A DNA stretch of 15,416 nucleotides from Irineochytrium annulatum (Eukaryota; Chytridiomycota; Chytridiomycetes; Chytridiales; Chytridiaceae), in contig JADGJL010000621.1 of the NCBI GenBank assembly GCA_027600665.1, forward strand, positions 1,680-17,095, given 5' to 3'. Under the pieces are notes generated by a model. The model was not told the origin of the DNA. It ran no database searches and saw only the letters and a program-made list of their open reading frames with translations. A program made the translations under genes and the position numbers. Positions 8,499-15,416 of the stretch are shown here, in pieces; position 1 is the stretch's first letter; each line of letters begins with the position of its first letter.

Positions 8499-9958
8499 AT
8501 GCTCCGCCTCGAGAGATCCGTCGCCGTCGAGGCCGTCGTGGCCGCGTCGAAGCTGTGCCAGAGCGTCTTCACCCACATCGTGGCCGGACAGACGCTGACA
8601 AAGGACGACAAGTCGCCCGTTACCAGTTGAGTGTGGACGTAGTCATGTGGAGGGGGAGGAGACCGCAGAGTGGTCGACGAGAGGATCGCATGGTGGATGG
8701 TGATGAGTGAAGAGGACTCGCGAATATGAATATGCTAAGACTGTTGGCGGAAGAGTGGAGGGTGGGGCACTAATCCCATTGTTGACGTTTTTTCACTCCA
8801 CTCCTGCAGTCGCCGATTTCGGAGCCCAGGCCCTCGTGAACTCCTACATCCGCAAGCACTTCCCGCAGGACCGCATCGTGGGCGAGGAGGATGCGAAGGA
8901 TTTGAGGGAAGATTCCACCATGAGGGGGAAAGTCTTGGATCTCGTCAACACGGTCGCCGAGACTCCCATGGCGAGTGATCAGATGTTGGATCTGATTGAT
9001 GCTGGCAATGATGGAGGTGGGCCGTCGGGGAGGTTTTGGACGTTGGATCCTATCGGTGAGCGCGCCTTTTGAAATGAATTATTGCGAGGATTGGAGAAGA
9101 TGGGGTGCTGGCACGGCAACTTGCAAGATGCGTAGTCAGAGTAGTCCTTTCTAATAGTCCCCATTGTCATGTCTCCAAAAGATGGTACCAAAGGGTTTCT
9201 GCGAGGAGAGCAATACGCGGTCTGCCTCGCGCTCGTGGTCGACGGGAAGGTGGAGCTCGGCGTATTGGGCTGCCCAAACTTGCCCCTGGATCTAAAGAGG
9301 CCGGACGAGGGTGGACGCGGGTCGCTCTTCATCGCCTGTCGTGGCCAGGGCGCCTTCCAGGTTCGTTGTCTCCTTTCGGTGAAGTACCACGACCGGTGAA
9401 ATAACAGAATCCCCCAAAATAACAGCGCTCTCTTACAACCCCGAACGAAACCCGAATCTACGCCTCCTCCGTCCAGGACCCGTCAAAGACCTTCTTCTGC
9501 GAGTCCGTCGAGTCCGGCCATAGCAACCAGTCCGCATCGGCCAAGATCGCGACTGCATTGGGCATCACACAAGCGCCCGTGAGGATGGACAGCCAGTGCA
9601 AGTACGGCGTCGTCGCGAGGGGGGAGGCCGGGATTTACTTAAGGATACCCGTCAGTGAGACTTATGAGGAGAAGATTTGGGTATGTTTTTTTTGGTTGGG
9701 ATCTTTGATTATATGGCGTGCGCGCGATTGGGCGTCGCTACGAGCCTGATTTGCTAAATATGTTGTCAAAAGGATCATGCCGGTGGCAGTTTGTTGATCG
9801 AGGAGGCGGGTGGGAAGATATCGGATTACTATGGGAAGCCCTTGGATTTTTCGCGCGGACGGACGTTGAAAGCAAACAAGGGCATCATCGCGTCGGACGC
9901 TAGCGTGTATGATAAGGTCTTAGCGTCCGTTCTCGCGACCACGAAGGGGAATCTATGA
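8499..9958 (+). CDS. 3'(2'),5'-bisphosphate nucleotidase (Hal2/Met22 family)
   Basis: Converts 3'-phosphoadenosine 5'-phosphate (pAp) to AMP, clearing the by-product of PAPS use in sulfate assimilation; family members are Mg-dependent and Li/Na-sensitive. Five exons, 8499-8625, 8810-9055, 9182-9360, 9426-9680 and 9773-9958, give 330 residues, close to the 357 of yeast Met22. Introns are 184, 126, 65 and 92 nt. Every junction restores conserved sequence: KDDKSPVT|IADFGAQAL, LDPI|DGTKGFLRGEQ, GAFQ|RSL and YEEKIW|DHAGG. The metal-binding set is visible: GEED after DRIV, DPIDGT, and the Asp of WDHAGG. The end, LKANKGIIASDASVYDKV, is also typical. The start at 8499 gives the normal N-terminus for the family (LERSVAVEAVVAASKL). 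It is probably cytosolic. The first donor (GTTGAG) is weak but is the only one nearby that keeps the frame. Confidence 0.95.
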
Positions 9959-10279
9959 GCGTAGACGGCGATTGCATATGTGTATGGGATGTTAAAGTTG
10001 GCGCTGTACTAAGAGGCCTTGGGCCCAAAGCGCGGCCTTATTTTTGAACAAAACTTGAACGCGATGATTGCTGCGTTGCCGTGTTTTTGGTTGTTGGCAA
10101 ACTGTTGCGTCCACTATGATATAGAATCAAATGTAAGGTTTCCACAATTTCGTTACTCCTGCGATCCCACCAAATTCAAAGCTTACGTACAAATATGAAA
10201 ACTGACAATGCTTCGGACAACGTCGAATGTACAAGATACAATGTCACCTGCATCCTAGGATGCAACCGCTACGCTAGGC
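9959..10279. other. convergent intergenic region, 3' flanks only
   Basis: These 321 bp lie between the stop codons of the HAL2-like gene (+) and the disordered-protein gene (-). No open frame of note and no RNA gene were seen. A short GC-rich interrupted inverted sequence, AGAGGCCTTGGGCCCAAAGC, lies near 10010-10029 (GGCCTTGGGCCC). It could form a weak hairpin but has no assigned role. Confidence 0.5.
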
Positions 10280-13021
10280 TTACACCTGCAACTTCGCCAG
10301 CTCAGCATCCTCAATCCCCCCATTATCGAATGAGTCCTCCCGCTCGGGCTTTGTGTAAGAACTCTGCGGCAAACTCTCCTTCGTGTAAAATCCCTTCGGC
10401 CCCTCGTTCTCGTAGAAACCCGTCTCCTCCATGGGCTGATAGAACCCCGGGTTCTCTTGATGCTCCAACTGCCCATACCCAAGCGCCTCCTGTTGCCCTT
10501 GCCCATATCCCGTCGCCTCCTCCCGCGCCTGCCCACACCCTGGGTCCGGGATGACCATGTGGTTTTCTACTACACTCCCGGCGTTACTAATACCACCGCC
10601 GTCAGCACCGCCATTAACGTGCCCTATAGCGTTCCCATCCGGATCCCCCGCATCGCCTATCGCATCCCACGTCCCGACCGCAGATCCGATGTCGGGGTCC
10701 GGTTTAACCATGTGACTTTCCGCGTCGCGCCTCCTCATCAATGCTCGCTCGGACGGGCTCGCGCTTGACGGTATGTCGCCTTCCGCGCCTACACCTCCCA
10801 TCCCACCGCCCGCGACCGCCGCAGCAGGGTTAGCGGCCGTCCGTGGCGGGATAACCATCGCCGGAACGGTCAGAGTCGTGTTTACGTTCGAAGCCGCCAG
10901 ATGCTGCTTCTTCGTGGACGGCGCGGCCCAGATCCGCGTCGCGAAAGGTAGGGACGTCAGGAGGCGGCCCCCGGTGCTCTCCACGTCCGCGAGATGGTTC
11001 CCACCAGGCTCGCGCTTCACGACGACGGGTGGAGCGGTCACAGCGACCGCGTTGTTCACGCTTCGACACATCTGCTTCATGAAGATGTTTGTCGTCGGTC
11101 TCTCGCCCGCGTCCGCATCCCTTTGCTCCCCTCCAACCGCTCGGCGCATCGGCGACGCAGCCGGGGACTCCGGACGCCTCCCGAACGGTGACGGCGCCTC
11201 GTTGTTCGCAGAGGGTCGTCTTCCAAACGGCGACAAATTCCCGTTCGCCTTCTTCATTGGCCATCCGAAGAGTGTCGCGCGTTGTATTGGTTGCACGGAT
11301 GCCTGCTCGCTGTAACTCATCGTCTGCGTCTGGCTCGGCGGCACAGCCAGCGGTATGGGCGGCGGCGGGTCGTACATATATGCTGGGTCCTCCTTGACGA
11401 AAGGCGGCGCCTCGAACAGCAAACTTCCGAACGGCGATGACTTGGGCTTGTTGTGCCCGACGGGCGTGGAGTCCGGCCTTATGGGTGTACGAGGGTCGAT
11501 AGGCTCGTCGGGCAGGTAGGCGGGACGCTGCCAGAAGGACGTCGAGGAGAAGCCCATCGGGATTCTGGGGGTCTGTTGCGACGGGGACAGCGGTGGAAGC
11601 TTGAACGCGTCTAGCAAGCCTAGGCTCCGCGACGGCTGCTGCGGCGGTGGGGACGATGATTTCTCCCTCTTGACGTTCCGCGTCATCACCACCCCCCGGT
11701 CCATCTCCTGCTGTCGCTCGAACATTATCTTATATGCCGCCTCCGTCGGGTCTACCGACACCGCCCTCGCGTTGCTCCCACCCGAAACGCGAAACTCCTC
11801 CAAACCCCTCCTGCTCCCGAATTCCCACGGGAGCAGTTTCGCGACCGGTTTGGCGGGTGACGGGCCCGTGCCTAGCAGCGCCCGCGCCGTCTCCGACAGG
11901 CCGTCTACGCCAAGCCCAGGATTCCAAGCCTCCCACTCGCTCACATCTGCCTCCCACGGATTCATCCTCTTCCTCTTGTACCCCGCTCCGGCCACGATGC
12001 GCTGCGATGTGGGATTATCGTCATCGACGGCTTCGAGAGGCTGCATCGGGCCATCCTCGCTCCACCGCTGCGGCAGGGCACGGAAAGAGTTATTGTCGGC
12101 GGGTCGGGTGTTCATACGGAGGAAGGAAGGGGGCTTGGATGAGTTTAGGAGGACGTTGTTGGATTTCTTCTCGGACTCGGGGTAGAGGGGCAGGAGTGGG
12201 GGTTTCGTGTTGGTGGCTCGGCGCTTGCGAAGGGTGGGCTCGGGCGCGGGCTTGAGCGGGCGTGTTGGTTGCGGGTTGATAATGCGGCTAGCCATGGCGT
12301 TCATTTCGCTCTGTCGAAATTGTTACGTGAGTCTCTCAGCTTTAAACAAAATTATGAAGAACTGATGCCGACCTCCATCTTGTCAAAGGCGATGTTTAAC
12401 GGCCTCTGTCGCGACGGCTTTGCCGAGCCCGGTTGGCGCACGTTGCGCATCTCATGCAACTCGGCGAGAGCCTGCGCTCGGTTTTGCGTGAGTGCGTCCA
12501 TATTCTCACTTGACATCGGGGAAACATCAAACGACGGCCGGACGAATCCTGATCCCCGCTTGGAGCTGCTTGAGGCGGCGCCAATTTTCTTGATCGAGAA
12601 CTGCTGCTTCCCTGGAAACCTTGAATCCTCCCACTTCGTCCGGCTGTCGCCACCACCCGCCTGCCCATTTCCGCGACCATAGATGTCGCCACCTGGCTCA
12701 TCCTTGTCGTCCTTAGGTGTGGCGAAGTAGGACGTCGCCAGCGCGAACTTGCTCGGCGTGGCCTCGGGCTTAGACCCGTATCGCTGCGATTTGGCCGGGA
12801 GTGAATCAAAAATCGGCTCAGCGTAATCATCGTAGAGATCCGGCTTGATGACCGTCCGCGAGACCTGGCAAGCATCTGACCCGTGAGAAAGCCAGTTCAC
12901 AAGTCCGTCCATCGGCCTGCCCCGACCCCCGGGACCTTCCTCGATCCCATCCATCCCCCGCGGTCCATCGCACCTTCGCGAACGGGATGATCCGTAGCTC
13001 GTCGTCGAGATTCGACGCCAT
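10280..13021 (-). CDS. large, mostly disordered protein of unknown function
   Basis: I do not recognise this gene. The best model is exons 12974-13021, 12373-12864 and 10280-12310, giving 856 residues. The second junction is solid: GAG|GTCGGC to TTTCGACAG, phase 0, 62-nt intron, linking FDKME to SEMNAMA. The first exon (MASNLDDELRIIPFAK) and its 109-nt intron are tentative. Without that intron the frame is open up to 13137 but reads like non-coding sequence. The protein is rich in P, S, G and charged residues and has no membrane segment or known domain. It has a basic KRKR patch (about residues 292-295) beside a Trp-rich WEADVSEWEAW stretch. It also has four SUMO-consensus-like sites, three SPFG motifs, and a tail of GYGQ and GFY repeats (about residues 781-822). 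A nuclear location is a weak inference from the basic patch and the SUMO-like sites. Confidence 0.65.
10385..10510 (-). repeat. GYGQ / GFY short degenerate repeats in the C-terminus of the disordered protein
   Basis: The encoded stretch runs GYGQGQQEALGYGQLE, then three GFY units (GFYQPMEE, GFYENEGPK, GFYTKES). These are short tyrosine- and glycine-containing repeats of the low-complexity type common in condensate-forming or scaffold proteins. The function is not known. Confidence 0.6.
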
Positions 13022-13464
13022 GATAGTGTGGCAAGATGGCAGACGTTCTCGTCCGATTCTGAAGTCCTTTGCAAAATCGACAACAACCACGTATCCCAAC
13101 AACTATAACTGTCAGGACGCCGCCTGTTGAAGAGCACGCAGTTTCTCGATCGTTCTCTAGATCGTGGTCACCGTCAGCGATTCGTTAAGAAACGCAATCC
13201 TTTGGGTCTGGGGGATTCGTACTCGAATCCAGGCCCCCGGAGAACCCCGGCCTGCCCGGGATGGTGTCCAGCTCGCTCCTTCGTCGGCGTGGACAGCACG
13301 GGACCTCCATTCGCGTTTCAATCGCGTGGCATCGTGAGGCGATCAGCCTTACTGAGGCGCTAGAATTTGGTCCCTTGCGCCCCATCGCTGAAAAGGGCGG
13401 CTTGCGATCGCGTCTCAGGTTCTCTTCCCGAATCTCTTCCCTTTACCCCCCTTTACCCTCCAAC
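13022..13464. promoter_or_regulatory. divergent promoter region upstream of the biotin synthase gene
   Basis: About 440 bp lie between the tentative start of the leftward disordered-protein gene (13021) and the preferred biotin synthase start (13465). A pyrimidine-rich run (about 13430-13463, TCTCTTCCC and CCCCCCTTTACCCTCC) directly precedes the ATG, as is common before fungal start codons. From 13261 on, the frame of biotin synthase is open and begins with an ATG, so part of this region could be coding. No clear TATA box was seen. Confidence 0.5.
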
Positions 13465-15150
13465 ATGATGAACCGGTCCCGAGTCGGATGCGCGCTGGCC
13501 CGCATCGCCGTCGTCCCCGTCCCCGCATCCTCATACCCGGCCACCGTCGCCGCCGTCTCCGTCTCGGCCGATGTCGCCCGGCAGCAGCGCAGGGCCTACA
13601 TCTCGAACACCCCGCGGGCGGCCTTTGCATCGATCGAGCCGATGGCTGCCGATCAGGGACAGCAGGCCAACTTCAGGCCGCCGACATCGACTCGCATGCC
13701 CTCGAAAGCCGAGGCCGCCGCGAGGGAGTCGGCCAGCGGGAGGATCCGGAGGGACTGGAGGAAGGAAGAGATCCGGGAGATCTTTGATAGCCCTGTAATG
13801 GATCTTTTGTTCCAGGCTGTGAGTATCTTAGGGGGAGAGCAGAAGGACAGTAGAAGGAGAACAGAAGGGGCGAAAGATCATAGCATGTATGCAAAGGAAT
13901 CGATTCTGATCTATTACATGACAGGCGACTGTACACCGGGCTCACCACGATCCTTTAGCCGTCCAGCAATGCACTCTCCTCTCCATCAAGACCGGCGGAT
14001 GCTCGGAGGATTGCTCTTACTGGTATGTGTAGTTGCCACTTCCAATGATCCACTTTAACGAACTTTTCTTCCAGCCCGCAATCATCCAAATACGCGACCG
14101 ACGTCAAGGCCTCCAAGATGCTTAAGGACGACGTCGTCCTCGAGGCCGCGAGGAGGGCGAAGGAGGCCGGCTCGTCCCGTTTCTGCATGGGTGCCGCTTG
14201 GAGGGACCTGAACGGGAGGAACAGCAACTTCAAGAACGTCTTAAACTACGTTAAGGAGATTAGGTAAGGTTGAAGACGTGAAAGGGTAGAGGAGGGGGTG
14301 TTAACGACGACCGGGATGAAGCCGGAGCTGGACTTGAAAAATTGCCGACACTTGGCCCCGACACGTGATAGCTAACCTCCTCCTTTCACTCCTGCACTTA
14401 AAAGGGCGATGGACATGGAAGTCTGCTGCACCCTCGGCATGCTCAACGAGGCCCAAGCTCAATCTCTGAAAGAGGCTGGCCTCACAGCCTACAACCACAA
14501 CCTCGACACCTCGCGCGAGCACTATTCTAAGATCATCACCACGCGATCTTACGACGAGCGGCTCGAGACCATCGCTAAAGTCCGCGACGCCGGCATCTCA
14601 GTCTGCTCTGGCGGGATCATCGGCCTAGGGGAGACCGACGATGACAGGGTTGGCATGCTGCACACCCTTGCGACACTGCCGGAGCACCCGGAGAGCGTGC
14701 CGGTCAATGCGCTCGTCGCCGTCAAGGGGACGCCGTTGGAAAAGCAGGAGGTTCGTTATCTTTTTGCCCTTCCTCCCGCCGTTTTGCTAAGCATAACTTC
14801 CAAACCAGCCGGTCAAAATCTGGGAAATGATTCGCATGATCGCCACAGCCCGTATCGTTATGCCCGGTTCCATGATCCGCCTTTCCGCTGGCCGCGTTCG
14901 CTTCTCGCAACCCGAGCAGGCTTTGTGCTTCATGGCGGGCGCCAACTCGATCTTCACTGGCGACACGCTGCTGACAACCCCCAACAACGCCTACAACGAG
15001 GACCAGGCCATGTTTGAAACGTTGGGGCTGGTGCCGATGCAGCCGGCGTTTGCCAATGAAGGGAGGCAGGCGAAGAACGCGGTGGGGAAGGAGGAGGATG
15101 GGGAGATTAGATCGATCGCGAGCTCGGCCGAGGCTTTGGCGACGCTGTGA
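13465..15150 (+). CDS. biotin synthase, mitochondrial type (radical SAM)
   Basis: Inserts sulfur into dethiobiotin in the last step of biotin synthesis. Exons 13465-13818, 13925-14022, 14075-14263, 14405-14750 and 14809-15150 give 442 residues; the introns are 106, 52, 141 and 58 nt. Junctions restore family sequence: LLFQA|ATVHR, CSEDCSY(C)|PQSSKY, VKEI(R)|AMDMEV and EKQE|PVKIWEM. The radical-SAM CxxxCxxC that binds the 4Fe-4S cluster is CSEDCSYC. The second-cluster residues appear as the Cys in VCCTLGM, the Cys in [12 protein letters not shown] and the Arg in MIRLSAGR. The N-terminal 95 residues or so are rich in R, A, S and V with no acid for the first 30, as in a mitochondrial targeting leader; RRAY near residue 35 is a possible processing site. 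About 30 residues after the usual C-terminal motif GLVPMQPAF are low-complexity. The protein is longer than yeast Bio2 (375 residues) because of both ends. Confidence 0.95.
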
Positions 15151-15416
15151 GACATGAGGGGCTGAGGGTTTTCTAAATATTGTATTTCGTCTGGATTCGG
15201 CCCTTCCTTTTCGATGGCGGAAGTTCAACCTTTTCGTTTTCCGTTGCACTTTTGCAGTTTGTTTTGTTTGTTCGTTCATCCTTCTTTCGTTGTTTGACTT
15301 TCCCTTTATATGGACATTGCCATATTTGTTTGTTTCTTGAGTGTTTTTTCACTCTATGCTTAGGAAAGTGCGTTAGGAAGATGATAGCAAAGCAATCTGG
15401 TACCATTCTTGTCAAA
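15151..15416. other. 3' flank of biotin synthase, T-rich, no gene seen
   Basis: This 266-bp stretch holds the 3' UTR and transcript end of biotin synthase. It is T-rich on the plus strand (GTTTGTTTTGTTTGTTCGTTC near 15259-15279; TTTGTTTGTTTC near 15326). No canonical AATAAA is present, and the open frame on the minus strand is Lys-rich low-complexity sequence that I take as chance. Confidence 0.5.

Noticed and set aside
10773..11315. Plus-strand frame of 180 codons
   Set aside because: Antisense to the long third exon of the disordered-protein gene. The minus frame continues much further and joins by a good intron.
14362..14367. CACGTG, the site of sulfur-regulator Cbf1-type factors
   Set aside because: It lies in an intron of biotin synthase rather than in a promoter. 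Another CACGTG near 2042 is inside coding sequence. Single six-base matches are expected by chance.

Overview
The window is nuclear DNA from a high-GC fungus. Five genes of clear fungal type (or at least readable as such) and one unrecognised gene are interrupted by short GT-AG introns, mostly 51-65 nt. Several introns carry a CTAAC-like branch site about 10-20 nt before the acceptor. Two metabolic enzymes (a vacuolar-type carboxypeptidase and a Hal2/Met22-type nucleotidase) have fungal-style sequences, and the biotin synthase has a mitochondrial-type leader. I cannot fix the phylum. The compact introns, the GC content and a bacterial-looking fusion gene would fit an early-diverging lineage such as a chytrid relative, but that is a guess.

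Layout from left to right. Positions 1-929 (+) hold the 3' half of a serine carboxypeptidase (carboxypeptidase Y family), cut by the window edge. Positions 930-1755 are a convergent intergenic stretch with no gene. Positions 1756-3666 (-) hold a two-exon gene for a 619-residue protein. It joins an unrecognised N-terminal region, a sugar-phosphate-type nucleotidyltransferase and a C-terminal HAD phosphatase-like domain. Its upstream region holds two copies of an 82-bp direct repeat (3752-3915). Positions 4208-8121 (-) hold a four-exon gene for a 1246-residue Cid1/TRF-type non-canonical poly(A)/poly(U) polymerase with large low-complexity insertions and tails. A 377-bp divergent promoter region separates it from 8499-9958 (+), a five-exon 3'(2'),5'-bisphosphate nucleotidase (Hal2/Met22). 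Positions 10280-13021 (-) hold a three-exon gene for a disordered protein I do not recognise. A divergent region of about 440 bp leads to 13465-15150 (+), a five-exon mitochondrial-type biotin synthase, followed by a T-rich 3' flank.

Most genes look like ordinary housekeeping or metabolic functions: vacuolar proteolysis, sulfate-assimilation by-product removal, biotin synthesis and RNA 3'-end modification. The items most worth a second look are the nucleotidyltransferase-HAD fusion, the divergent pairing of the pAp phosphatase with an RNA nucleotidyltransferase, the disordered protein with several SUMO-consensus sites, and the 82-bp repeat pair. All exon coordinates were worked out by hand from conserved protein motifs, reading frame and splice consensus. 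They have no transcript support.
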